The notes below the pieces were generated by a model that saw only the letters and a list, made by a program, of their open reading frames with translations, was not told the origin of the DNA and ran no database searches. Positions 1-6,758 of a DNA stretch of 35,986 nt are shown one piece after another (the first letter of the stretch is position 1; each line of letters opens with the position of its first letter). The stretch spans positions 1-35,986 of the forward strand of contig CAAGBT010000072.1 in assembly GCA_900768135.1 (NCBI GenBank). The letters are read 5' to 3'. This DNA is from an uncultured Oscillospiraceae bacterium. Its GTDB lineage: Bacteria > Bacillota > Clostridia > Oscillospirales > Oscillospiraceae. Position numbers and translations under genes: made by a program.

Positions 1-251
1 CAAAACATGCAGCCAGCTTTCCGAATCTCCTTTTTCAGCAACGCGTTCTCGGCGGTCAGGCGCTCGATGAGGTTGGCTGCGTCCGTGCCAACCTTGTCAA
101 TATCGCAGCTTGGCCATGTGTCCACTCCCAGTTTTTCTTTCAGTTCCGCGTCCAGCTGCTCTTTCCGGTAATACGGGCAGCCCGTGCAGTCTTCGTGCAG
201 GCTGCCCGGTGTAGACGTGCACCGCAGCGCCTGCACAATCTCCTTGGTCAT
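1..251 (-). CDS. Small cysteine-containing phage protein, C-terminus cut by the window edge
   Basis: The ATG at 251 opens a frame that stays open to the left edge, giving 83 residues (MTKEIVQALRC at the start). Four cysteines lie in the first half, including a C-x2-C pair (CTGCPYY), which could bind metal. The second half (NLIERLTAENALLKKEI) looks like a short amphipathic or coiled-coil helix. I recognise this as a recurrent small protein of clostridial phage early operons, but no function is known to me. It lies 26 bases downstream of the next gene on the same strand and is probably the continuation of the early operon. The C-terminus lies outside the window. Confidence 0.75.
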   Translation of the reverse strand, partial: MTKEIVQALRCTSTPGSLHEDCTGCPYYRKEQLDAELKEKLGVDTWPSCDIDKVGTDAANLIERLTAENALLKKEIRKAGCMF

Positions 252-277
252 ACGCTATAAACCTCATTCCCGTTTTC

Positions 278-958
278 TCATTCTAGCCACGCCCGATCCG
301 GAAGCGCGGCGAGCAGCCGTTCAAATTTTCTCGTGCTGTCCTCGTACTCACGGAAATCGTCGGCTTCCATTTCGTCATATGCCTTTTCGATTTCCCTGAT
401 CGTATCCAGCAGCGACGAATTTTCGTCGCGCAGGATGTCAAAAGTCGCCTTGAGATAATCGTACTGCTGCCGCAGGTCGAAGAATGCAAGCAGAATGCCA
501 AATGCCCAGCCGATGCGCTCGATCATCTCCGACTTCGTCAGTCTGCAAAGCCTCTTCCCAGCTTCCGTCTGTGCGAGTCCTTCTTCGTAGCGCGTAAGTG
601 AAAAATAATCTTCCTCTTCGCTGTCATAGCCTACCAGTTCGTAGCGGTTGCCAATCAGAGCGACTGTTGCATCGTCAAAGTCTCGGTAAAAGTCCTCGAA
701 ATCCTGCTCATACAGCCTCATTTGCAGCTCGTCGGCTTTTGCGGATAAATCTGCGAAAGCCATGCGAAATTCCCATTCCGCATCCTCGTCGCCATCGAGT
801 GCATTGAGAAGCGTCTCGTCGTTGTCTGCCTGCTCAATGTAGTACCGCACGCCATTGCAAGCCTCTACGATGTCGTCGAGCTCCTGCGTGATGTTGTACG
901 CGCCCATTGAGGCTAGTGCCGGACGCTTGTATCGCAGATTTCTCGTTTTGTCGCTCAT
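278..958 (-). CDS. Hypothetical acidic phage protein, 226 aa
   Basis: A 226-residue acidic protein rich in Asp and Glu. Helical stretches (DTIREIEKAYDEMEADDF near the C-terminus) and one hydrophobic segment (IGWAFGILLAFFDL, about residues 149-162) stand out. The N-terminus MSDKTRNLRYKRPALASMG resembles phage proteins I have seen in clostridial prophages, but I cannot name a function. The start ATG overlaps the stop of the upstream gene in an ATGA arrangement, so the two are probably translationally coupled. It belongs to the leftward early operon. Confidence 0.75.
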   Translation of the reverse strand: MSDKTRNLRYKRPALASMGAYNITQELDDIVEACNGVRYYIEQADNDETLLNALDGDEDAEWEFRMAFADLSAKADELQMRLYEQDFEDFYRDFDDATVALIGNRYELVGYDSEEEDYFSLTRYEEGLAQTEAGKRLCRLTKSEMIERIGWAFGILLAFFDLRQQYDYLKATFDILRDENSSLLDTIREIEKAYDEMEADDFREYEDSTRKFERLLAALPDRAWLE

Positions 959-1221
959 ACCATCGCCCCCGGCCAGATGTCCGGCTGATAGCCGAGCTTG
1001 GCCACACTTGCCGACTGATGGTATTCCGGCCGCTTGAAGCTGTAGCCCCAGCGTTTTGCCGCCCAGAACAGGGCCGCCGTTTCATCCGCCGCGTGGACGG
1101 TCAGCTGGCGGCCCGCGTAATCCACCACGAAATAGTGCTTCCCGGCATAGCCCGGCTGCTCGACGATATCCGCGCGCTTCGCGGGCCGTTCGCCTGGATA
1201 GCTGATACTATTTTGCCGCAT
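955..1221 (-). CDS. Hypothetical small phage protein, 88 aa
   Basis: An 88-residue protein (MRQNSISYPGERPAKRAD at the start). The middle part, KHYFVVDYAGRQLTVHAAD, looks like two beta strands. It is followed by a tryptophan-containing helix (TAALFWAAKRWGY) typical of small phage accessory proteins. No family is recognised. Its stop overlaps the next start by an ATGA, and its start overlaps the upstream gene by 14 bases, which fits a tightly packed early operon. Function unknown. Confidence 0.65.
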   Translation of the reverse strand: MRQNSISYPGERPAKRADIVEQPGYAGKHYFVVDYAGRQLTVHAADETAALFWAAKRWGYSFKRPEYHQSASVAKLGYQPDIWPGAMV

Positions 1222-1456
1222 AGCTTTTGCCCCTCCTATCCTTATTTGCCGCCCGCTCGATCTGCCGGATGGCGGCTATGTCCGGCTCAAGACTGATCTT
1301 GTCCCGGTGGTTGACATCATAGATGTGGTTCCGGATGCTCTCATAGAGCGTCCAGCTGCAGCACCGTGCGCTGCATCCCGGCTCCCGGCCGGGGCAGTCC
1401 TTCGCGCACGGCGACGGGATCTGCCGCATACGCGGCGCGTAGATCTGCGCCGTCAT
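1208..1456 (-). CDS. Cysteine-rich small phage protein, probable zinc-binding
   Basis: The frame is open further upstream, but the ATG at 1456 gives an 82-residue protein and overlaps the stop of the preceding gene as ATGA, so I take it as the start. The segment CAKDCPGREPGCSARCC has five cysteines close together, a pattern seen in many small clostridial phage proteins and compatible with a zinc knuckle. The rest is charged and helical. Function unknown. The reading of the cysteine cluster as metal-binding is inference. Confidence 0.65.
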   Translation of the reverse strand: MTAQIYAPRMRQIPSPCAKDCPGREPGCSARCCSWTLYESIRNHIYDVNHRDKISLEPDIAAIRQIERAANKDRRGKSYAAK

Positions 1457-1677
1457 AGCGCTTCGTCCTGCACGCACAGGAGCCAGTACGCCAGCTTTTG
1501 CAGCCGCGTCTCCTGCGCCAGCAGCGCGTCCGTTGTTTCGTGGTCGATGCGCGGCATTTCGCACAGGAGCGCCCGATCATTCTTGAGATCGTCCGCGTAA
1601 GCGTTCACCGCCTCAATCACGTCCGCCAGCTGATCCGGGCGGAATTTGATCGTGATGCGCTTTTCTTCCTGCCTCAT
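1453..1677 (-). CDS. Hypothetical small phage protein, 74 aa
   Basis: I take the ATG at 1677 (MRQEEKRITIKFRPDQ) as the start. It overlaps the stop of the methyltransferase as ATGA, while the longer open frame would run 75 bases further into that gene. The 74 residues read as a short beta strand (ITIKF) followed by helices (LADVIEAVNAYADDL and ETRLQKLAYWLLCV). No family is recognised. Coupled overlaps at both ends place it firmly in the early operon. Confidence 0.65.
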   Translation of the reverse strand: MRQEEKRITIKFRPDQLADVIEAVNAYADDLKNDRALLCEMPRIDHETTDALLAQETRLQKLAYWLLCVQDEAL

Positions 1678-2636
1678 GATCTGTTTAGCTCCTCCGCCAG
1701 CGCCCGGAAAATCGGGTATGCCTGCTGCGGCACTACCGCGTTTCCGAGACATTTAAGTCTGTCCACCCTGGAGGGAATCCCATGAGCCACTCTACCCACG
1801 TCGGGTTCAGCTGCCCAGCAACGTCCGTCCGCAAGCTCCTGTGATTGTCCCCACCGTGCGTCCCCTGCGCATCCGCTGCACATGGCGTCATAAACAGCTT
1901 CACTGCATTCGCCAGCTGTCGCACGTGATGGTTGTTCCCCGGCGTCTTCGGCTGCGTCAGGTGTTTCAGGCTGTTTGTGCCCTTGCAGTCCCGAGCCGTC
2001 GGCGTCGGCCACAGGCTCTTCCCCTCCTGTACAGCTACCCAGTCCCGCAGGTTGCACGGCTGCTTCCGTCCTGGGCGCGATACCGTCATTTCCTTCTTCA
2101 GCGCTTCCGGCGATTTCGGCGGAAGCGCATCCATCGTGTTCGGCGTCGGTCGCAACGAAAAACACTCTCGATCTCCTGTGCCAAGCTCCGACAGCCGCAG
2201 CCTCAAAATTAAACACGACGACGTGATAGCCAGCACGCTCCAGATCCTTGACCACCTGCCCGGCGGCAATCTTGATGATTCCAGGAACGTTCTCACCGAC
2301 AACGCAACGCGGACGCAGCTCGGTGATAACTCGAAGCATCTCCGGCCAGAGGTAACGATCATCCCCCTTTCCCTTCTGCTTTCCAGCCACGGAGAAGGGC
2401 TGGCCGAGGAATCCCCCAGAGAGAACGTCAACTGTTCGTAGGCCTGTCCGCTCATAAAAACTCTCCTTTGTCAACGTCCGGACGTCACGCCAGCGCGGCA
2501 CGTCCGGCCAGTGCTTTTCCAGCACCTTCGTCGGGTAGTCGGCAAACTCACACTGCCCGACGGTCGTAAATCCGGCCCACTCGGCAGCCAGATCAAGCCC
2601 GCCGGTCCCGGAAAACAGGCTCAGATGCGTCAGCAT
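1674..2636 (-). CDS. C5-cytosine DNA methyltransferase-like protein lacking the catalytic Pro-Cys
   Basis: The 320-residue protein has the C5-methyltransferase layout. Motif I is FSGTGGLDLA (residues 8-17), motif VI is GENVPG (114-119), the motif VIII region is GAWHRRSRVFFVA (150-162), and the C-terminal motif is CLGNAVVPQQAYP. The family transfers a methyl group from S-adenosylmethionine to carbon 5 of cytosine, using the cysteine of the Pro-Cys-Gln loop. Here that loop reads GGFLGQPFS (74-82), so Pro-Cys is replaced by Leu-Gly (codons at 2403-2408). The protein is therefore predicted to be catalytically dead, though it could still bind DNA. It overlaps its upstream neighbour by 7 bases, with AAGGA before the start. 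A second gene is overprinted inside it. A sequencing error is possible, but it would need several base changes with no frame disruption. Confidence 0.85.
   Translation of the reverse strand: MLTHLSLFSGTGGLDLAAEWAGFTTVGQCEFADYPTKVLEKHWPDVPRWRDVRTLTKESFYERTGLRTVDVLSGGFLGQPFSVAGKQKGKGDDRYLWPEMLRVITELRPRCVVGENVPGIIKIAAGQVVKDLERAGYHVVVFNFEAAAVGAWHRRSRVFFVATDAEHDGCASAEIAGSAEEGNDGIAPRTEAAVQPAGLGSCTGGEEPVADADGSGLQGHKQPETPDAAEDAGEQPSRATAGECSEAVYDAMCSGCAGDARWGQSQELADGRCWAAEPDVGRVAHGIPSRVDRLKCLGNAVVPQQAYPIFRALAEELNRS
1733..2455 (-). CDS. Overprinted phage gene inside the methyltransferase (WPTP / WVEWLMGFP protein)
   Basis: A 240-residue open frame lies wholly inside the methyltransferase gene in the +1 frame. 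It starts at an ATG at 2455 preceded by AAAGGAG (2463-2469, 7-base spacing), a real ribosome binding site within the methyltransferase coding sequence. The product carries LRPTPNTMDALPPKSPEAL (101-119), SLWPTPTARDCKGTN (147-161) and GQLNPTWVEWLMGFPPGWT (214-232). From memory, these motifs recur in proteins encoded at phage cytosine methylase loci. The order and spacing of these motifs, the SD and 240 codons without a stop argue that it is translated. Function unknown. It may act with the methyltransferase, or be the part that selection now keeps. Confidence 0.75.
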   Translation of the reverse strand: MSGQAYEQLTFSLGDSSASPSPWLESRRERGMIVTSGRRCFELSPSCVRVALSVRTFLESSRLPPGRWSRIWSVLAITSSCLILRLRLSELGTGDRECFSLRPTPNTMDALPPKSPEALKKEMTVSRPGRKQPCNLRDWVAVQEGKSLWPTPTARDCKGTNSLKHLTQPKTPGNNHHVRQLANAVKLFMTPCAADAQGTHGGDNHRSLRTDVAGQLNPTWVEWLMGFPPGWTDLNVSETR

Positions 2637-3466
2637 TTTGTTTCCTTGTTTTCCGCAAGCATTCGCTCGACCGCCTCCAGCTGGAACGCATCAAGTTCGT
2701 CCCCGTGGCGCTGTACGCCTTGCTGCAATCGGGCGGCGCCCTTTGACACCGGCCCCATCACCCTATCCACAGCCGCACGTTCCAGCGGATTCAGATCGTC
2801 ATGATGCCCCTGCACGCCGTAGCCGGGCTTTGCAGCGCGGCCAAGCGCCGCAGGGCGTGTGCTGGCCTCTTTCAACCAGTCAAACACGATCCCCTTGTAA
2901 TTTGCGGCCATAGAGCGGGTTATCACGTCGATCATTGCAGCCTCGCCGTATTCCTCCGCAGCCTTTGTGATCTGCGTAACAAGGCTTTGCAGGCCGACAG
3001 GCTTATACTCCTCCCGTCGTTCTCCCTTGTATGCCACCCATTTTTCAACGGATTCGCGCAGTGTGGGGGGTAGGGGGGAAAGAATACTGTCCATGTCCTT
3101 GTCCTTTTCCTTTGTCCTTTTCCTTTGTCCATAGCTTTTTTTGCTTTCCTCGGAAAGCATTTGCTTTTTTTGCTTTTCGTTGCTTTCGTCAAAAGCATTT
3201 GCTTTTTCGGATTCGGGCCGACCGCCCTGCTTTCCTGCCTCGCTTCTGGACGCGGAGATGGCTTTTTGAGCCGCTACGGATTCGTCAATGTCCCGTCGAA
3301 TCGCAGGCCAAATGAAACGTTCACTCCCGCTGAACTCTGGCTCTGCTCCCGACTCGCGATAATCCATCGCGGCCAGCACCAAGCGCCCCACCTCAGCGGC
3401 ACTGTACGCCTCGAAATAGCTCCTGTAACTCAGCCACAGCTTGACGTATTCCTTTTTATCTCCCAT
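2630..3466 (-). CDS. Phage replication protein, DUF6291-like N-terminus
   Basis: A 278-residue protein. The N-terminal ~65 residues (YVKLWLSYRSYFEAYSAAEV, ending FIWPAIRRDID) match the DUF6291-type domain of phage replication proteins as I remember it. A lysine- and glutamate-rich linker follows (about 70-125). Next is a helical domain (about 130-200) with SVEKWVAYKGERREEYKP and GLQSLVTQITKAAEEYG, seen in phage replication organisers. The last ~75 residues are helical. The linker DNA carries clustered repeats, as in the origin within lambda O. It sits 10 bases after SSB and next to RecT and YqaJ, consistent with a replication module. No helicase or polymerase gene is present, so host machinery is probably recruited. 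Function by inference. Confidence 0.7.
   Translation of the reverse strand: MGDKKEYVKLWLSYRSYFEAYSAAEVGRLVLAAMDYRESGAEPEFSGSERFIWPAIRRDIDESVAAQKAISASRSEAGKQGGRPESEKANAFDESNEKQKKQMLSEESKKSYGQRKRTKEKDKDMDSILSPLPPTLRESVEKWVAYKGERREEYKPVGLQSLVTQITKAAEEYGEAAMIDVITRSMAANYKGIVFDWLKEASTRPAALGRAAKPGYGVQGHHDDLNPLERAAVDRVMGPVSKGAARLQQGVQRHGDELDAFQLEAVERMLAENKETKC
3131..3205. repeat. Iteron-like repeats in the replication gene, candidate origin
   Basis: Within the linker region of the replication gene, a 14-base near-palindrome AAAGCATTTGCTTT occurs exactly twice (3154-3167 and 3192-3205), 38 bases apart. Four further AAAGC blocks on the minus strand lie around them, about six in 80 bases. Immediately downstream (about 3090-3133) are short tandem repeats of a purine-rich 13-mer on the minus strand. 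Position and architecture mimic the lambda origin, where iterons lie inside gene O. The repeats also encode a low-complexity Lys/Glu linker, which is the competing explanation. Confidence 0.45.
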
Positions 3467-3476
3467 CCGTCAGCCC

Positions 3477-3929
3477 TCAGAACGGCAGGTCGTCGTCGCC
3501 GATCTCCATCTGCGGCATATCCGGCGAAGAGAACGGAACCGGCGTTGTGCTCGGCAGCGGCTTGAACTCCGAAGGGGCCGGTGCAGCGGTAGAAGCATTC
3601 TGCCCGTCCCGCTTGCTGTCGCCGAAATAAACGCTTTCTGCGACGATCTCCGCCGTCTTGCGCTTATTCCCTTCTTTATCCTCCCAGTTGCGGATCTGCA
3701 AACGGCCAGACACGACGGCCATCCGGCCCTTGGAGAAATACTTGCTGACGAACTCAGCCGTGCCGCGCCATGCGACGACATCCACGAAGTCCGTTTCCTT
3801 CTCCGCGCCCTGCGCCGCGAAATCGCGGTCGCAGGCAAGCGTGAAGGATGCAACAGAATTTCCGCTTTGCGTCTGCCGAAGCTCCGGGTCACGGGTCAGG
3901 CGGCCCATCAGGACGATTTTATTCAGCAT
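3477..3929 (-). CDS. ssb: Single-stranded DNA-binding protein
   Basis: I place the start at the ATG at 3929 (MLNKIVLMGRLTRDPELR), which gives 150 residues and the canonical SSB N-terminus, with GGAAGG 7 bases upstream. The longer open frame would run into recT. The OB-fold spans about residues 1-105 (GRLTRDPEL, FTLACDRDF, GRMAVVSGRLQIRNW). A Pro/Ser-rich linker follows, then the acidic tip IGDDDLPF that recruits partner proteins in this family. It coats single-stranded DNA during replication and recombination. It overlaps the end of recT by 11 bases, so the two are coupled. Confidence 0.95.
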   Translation of the reverse strand: MLNKIVLMGRLTRDPELRQTQSGNSVASFTLACDRDFAAQGAEKETDFVDVVAWRGTAEFVSKYFSKGRMAVVSGRLQIRNWEDKEGNKRKTAEIVAESVYFGDSKRDGQNASTAAPAPSEFKPLPSTTPVPFSSPDMPQMEIGDDDLPF

Positions 3930-4755
3930 TTGCGTTGCCTTCCATGACCTCACCTGTAGTCTGGTCAACAGGCATATTGTCTACCATTTCCGCATCTGCG
4001 ACAACAGTAGGAACGCTGAACATATCTTCGCTGATCTCCGTCTTGATCGTGCTGTCCTGCGCAATCTGCCGAACAAATTCAGACTTCATCGGCGCGTATT
4101 TCAGAACTTTTTTCAGAACGGTCTTCTTTGCCATCTCTTCAAAGTTGGTCTGCCACGGGCCGGAGCCGTATGCCTTGCTGTACTTCTGCGCATGGGCGCG
4201 AACATCGTCCAGCGTCATGATCTCGAAGCCGTAGCCGCCGTCCTTTGTCTTGAACATCGCCCAAACGTTCACCGGGTCGCCGCGATCTCCGTTCAGCTTC
4301 GGGATAAATTTCAGGCTGCATTCTGTGCCATACTCGGCAATCAGCGTATCGTTCGCGTGTCCGACTTGCGCCTGGATCGTCTGGATCTCGCCGGAGCGGT
4401 ATGCAAGGTCGATCATGCCCTTATAGCCAAGCTGGAACTGGCATTCAAGGCGATTCTGCTTGCCGTTCCAGTACGGGATCAAATATGCCTGTCCAAGCGG
4501 CGTGTTCGGCTCCAAGCCAAGCTGCGCGGCGGTCATCATTGCGCCGAGGAAAGATTGCGGCGTACACTGCGCCAGCTTCGGATTCGTGGAAAGTGCAGAA
4601 AGCGTGATCCGCGTGAACCGCTCCGGCGTCATAACGGAGGGAAGCGCTTTCTTGATCTCGCCCTCCATCTGCTTGATATACTGCTGCATTGTCGGATTTC
4701 CGCCGCTCTGTGCCTTCATAGCCGTCTGCGCGGTTGCCTGCTGGATTTTGTTCAT
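3919..4755 (-). CDS. recT: RecT-type single-strand annealing recombinase
   Basis: The 278 residues match RecT along their length: helical N-terminus, SALSTNPKLAQCTPQSFLGA, then TAAQLGLEPNTPLGQAYLIP (about 92-111), FQLGYKGMIDLAYRSGEIQT (about 126-145) and AKKTVLKKVLKYAPMKSE near the C-terminus. RecT anneals complementary single strands and works with a partner 5'-3' exonuclease. That partner is the YqaJ-type gene directly upstream, which overlaps by an ATGA, the usual pairing. SSB follows immediately. The module would support phage recombination and possibly concatemer formation before packaging. Confidence 0.95.
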   Translation of the reverse strand: MNKIQQATAQTAMKAQSGGNPTMQQYIKQMEGEIKKALPSVMTPERFTRITLSALSTNPKLAQCTPQSFLGAMMTAAQLGLEPNTPLGQAYLIPYWNGKQNRLECQFQLGYKGMIDLAYRSGEIQTIQAQVGHANDTLIAEYGTECSLKFIPKLNGDRGDPVNVWAMFKTKDGGYGFEIMTLDDVRAHAQKYSKAYGSGPWQTNFEEMAKKTVLKKVLKYAPMKSEFVRQIAQDSTIKTEISEDMFSVPTVVADAEMVDNMPVDQTTGEVMEGNANAE

Positions 4756-5696
4756 GATTCTTCCTCCTGTTTCATTTCTGTAATTTTGAATGGCCGGGCC
4801 TGCACCGTTTTATAGAACGGTGCCAAATCGATATCCGGGTATGCCTCTTTAAAGGCTTTGGGCTGGAACGTCTGCCGGTTTTGCTGCTTCCAAGAGACGT
4901 TGTAGCCGTTGCAGGCGGCCCGCTCTGCCGTGCCCATATCGAGCTTGATCGTGTTTTCGATCTCGCGGCTGCGCTCCGCCAGTGCAGCCGCCTGACGTTT
5001 GATCTGCATATACTCAGCCAGCAGCTGTTCGCGTCCGAACAAATCAAGCTGTTCGCCGCTGCTGTCGGCATAAATCGTGCTGATCGCGTCCGTCGTCGCC
5101 TCCGAACCGTCTGGTGCAGGCGGGGTGTCTTCCTCGACGCACCGCCAAAAAAGCTTCTCCGCCTCCATCAGCGCGGAGATTTCCGCCTCATCGCGCTCGA
5201 GCGTGTATGTAAAGAATCCGCGCCCGAATACGAGAACCGCCAAATACCAACGGTCAAGGCCGGTGACAGCAAGATAATGCACACACTGTGCATAGTAGCG
5301 TTCCGGGAACTCCACGCCGTTGAACTGCCGAGTGTCAAGCGTCGAGGTTGTCTTACATTCCAGCCCTGCATTTTCGCTGGAAATTCGCCTGTCAATGTCT
5401 GCGTGCGCCCACGGATACGCGGGATTCCGAATGATGTAGTTGCAGCGCCGCACCTTTTTCCCGGACGCTTCCTCAAAACGCTTCGCAACATACTCCTCAA
5501 GATCTCTGCCGATCCGCATAGCCTCTGTGTCTTCCTTTTCCGGGAGACGCCCAGTCTTATCCATCCATACCGTGTACGGGCTTGCAAAGCGGCTCATTCC
5601 GATAACAGCCGCCGCATCACTCCCGCCGATGGACTTTCTGCGTTCCTCCAGCCATTCTTCGCGGCTCATCTTCGCCGTTGAGATCGTATCGAGCAT
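4752..5696 (-). CDS. YqaJ-type phage recombination exonuclease
   Basis: A 314-residue protein of the YqaJ/lambda-exonuclease (PD-(D/E)xK) family. The N-terminal signature is RRKSIGGSDAAAVIGMSRF (19-37). Conserved acidic and lysine residues are seen in WAHADIDR (95-102) and in LECKTT, which supplies the E-x-K of the active site, followed by PERYYAQCVHYLAVTG. The C-terminal third is helical and lacks recognisable motifs. The enzyme digests one DNA strand 5'-3' to give substrate to RecT, its downstream coupled neighbour. AGGAGGT lies 8 bases before the ATG, which directly abuts the stop of the preceding 45-residue gene. Confidence 0.92.
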   Translation of the reverse strand: MLDTISTAKMSREEWLEERRKSIGGSDAAAVIGMSRFASPYTVWMDKTGRLPEKEDTEAMRIGRDLEEYVAKRFEEASGKKVRRCNYIIRNPAYPWAHADIDRRISSENAGLECKTTSTLDTRQFNGVEFPERYYAQCVHYLAVTGLDRWYLAVLVFGRGFFTYTLERDEAEISALMEAEKLFWRCVEEDTPPAPDGSEATTDAISTIYADSSGEQLDLFGREQLLAEYMQIKRQAAALAERSREIENTIKLDMGTAERAACNGYNVSWKQQNRQTFQPKAFKEAYPDIDLAPFYKTVQARPFKITEMKQEEES

Positions 5697-5834
5697 TTAC
5701 TCTACCTCCTGTTTCATCTTTCCCACCCGCCACAGTGGCGGGAACAAGTAGCGATCTTCGTCCTCCGGCTCGTACTCCGGCTCGTACTCCGGCTCTGGAA
5801 TGCTCAAGTACAGGTTTTCGCCGTCATACGCCAT
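5697..5834 (-). CDS. Acidic 45-residue phage protein with PEYE repeats
   Basis: This short gene starts at ATG 5834 (MAYDGENLYLSIPEP) behind AGGAGGTG and ends with a TAA touching the ATG of the exonuclease gene. The middle is a tandem of Glu-Pro-Glu-Tyr units encoded by a 12-base direct repeat. The C-terminus (FPPLWRVGKMKQEVE) is basic and aromatic. Extreme acidity suggests a protein that may bind basic partners or mimic DNA charge, but no function can be assigned. The strong ribosome binding site and contiguous packing make it likely to be real. Confidence 0.6.
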   Translation of the reverse strand: MAYDGENLYLSIPEPEYEPEYEPEDEDRYLFPPLWRVGKMKQEVE

Positions 5835-6168
5835 TCCGGCTCACCTCCTGACGGATCAGCGCTTCACAGAAGCTCTGAACCGTAGAATAGCCCAGCTTTT
5901 TCAGAAGCCTGTCCAGCTTCTTAGCCTGATCATCCGTCAGCCGGAAATAATACCGGTTCGTCTTCTTCCTGCGCTCAACGCGGTTCTTCGGCGCGTCCAG
6001 CGCCTTGATCGCCGCCGCTGCGTCGGGTTCTAGCCTGACACCGTATTTCTCCGGGTGTTCGCATTGCGAAAGCAGAACCTTATTAAACTTCGGGTAGTCG
6101 GCCCGATGTACCGCGTCGACGCAGGCTTTCACACCATGCCGGACGCGGGAATCCGTTAAACTTGACAT
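5824..6168 (-). CDS. Small DNA-binding-like phage protein, 114 aa
   Basis: A 114-residue basic protein. The C-terminal part, KTNRYYFRLTDDQAKKLDRL followed by GYSTVQSFCEALIRQEV, looks like a ribbon-helix-helix fold: a strand, then two helices. This fold binds DNA as a dimer in Arc/CopG-type regulators. The N-terminal half (RHGVKACVDAVHRADYPKF) is helical and not recognised. It overlaps the following 45-residue gene by 11 bases. AGGA precedes the ATG. A regulatory role is plausible but not shown. Confidence 0.65.
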   Translation of the reverse strand: MSSLTDSRVRHGVKACVDAVHRADYPKFNKVLLSQCEHPEKYGVRLEPDAAAAIKALDAPKNRVERRKKTNRYYFRLTDDQAKKLDRLLKKLGYSTVQSFCEALIRQEVSRNGV

Positions 6169-6252
6169 ATGTTCCTTTCTGCCCTATAATGAGGGCGACA
6201 ATCGTTTTCCTTTCGGCCTCTGTCGCGTTGCCGCGCGGCAGGGGTCATTTCT

Positions 6253-6498
6253 TTATGCCAGACCATACAGCAGCGCTACGAGCGCGACGAAGCCAGTCAC
6301 GACGCATTCATACGTCATTTCCGCCGTCCCGGCCATTGCGGCCAAGATCATCGCCGCGCCGCTCGCCCAAAGGCACAGGCCCTTGACGATCCGCCGCGCC
6401 GCCTTGCGGGCCTCCAATTCCTCCCGCAGCCGCTCCCGGCGTTCCTCGGTCGTTTCCTCCGGCTCATACCCGAGCCGTTCTGCAAGATTGGTTCTCAT
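6253..6498 (-). CDS. Small membrane protein, two transmembrane helices
   Basis: I take ATG 6498 (MRTNLAERLGYEPEE) as the start. It follows AAGGAG by 8 bases and overlaps the stop of the preceding frame as ATGA. The 81 residues have a charged helix (TTEERRERLREELEARKAAR, 16-35) and two hydrophobic segments (LCLWASGAAMILAAMAG and CVVTGFVALVALLYGL). The charged half is probably cytoplasmic. No family is recognised. A longer open frame extends upstream but reads through other genes. The 84 bases after it, before the next start, hold a 12-base palindrome (TGCCGCGCGGCA) and no gene. Confidence 0.6.
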   Translation of the reverse strand: MRTNLAERLGYEPEETTEERRERLREELEARKAARRIVKGLCLWASGAAMILAAMAGTAEMTYECVVTGFVALVALLYGLA

Positions 6499-6718
6499 TC
6501 TGTCAACTCCTTCCTCCATACCGGGCTGTCCTCCCGGTTGACGCAGTAGCGCATGGTTTCCTTGAATTCCTCGCCTATTCCCCGCTGGCAGAACGCGGCA
6601 TAAAATATGTTCAGGATTCGCGCGGCAGCAGCGCTCAGTTCCAGCGCGCTGCCGGATAGCGCAGATACCGTTTTTTGCCGTCCATGCCGATCTCGACGTG
6701 TACCTTCCCGTTATCCAT
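6495..6718 (-). pseudogene. Small phage gene split by a frameshift at an A6 run
   Basis: An ATG at 6718 with an excellent ribosome binding site (AAGGAGG, 6-base spacing) opens a frame MDNGKVHVEIGMDGKK that soon stops. The -1 frame from the A6 run (plus-strand T6 at 6671-6676) continues as ...SALELSAAAARILNIFYAAF...NREDSPVWRKELTE and ends in an ATGA overlap with the next gene. One added A would join both parts into about 74 residues, an ordinary size for phage proteins ending in SPVW-type motifs. It may be a real frameshift, a homopolymer miscall or slippage on AAAAAA. The downstream part has no start codon of its own that I can see. Confidence 0.5.
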
Positions 6719-6758
6719 TGGTTTCCTCCTTCATGTTGTCCTCCTTCAAATATTTCCT

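Noticed and set aside
3061..3082. G6-TA-G6 tract as a G-quadruplex
   Set aside because: Only two G runs are present, and the opposite strand simply codes for a Pro-rich linker.
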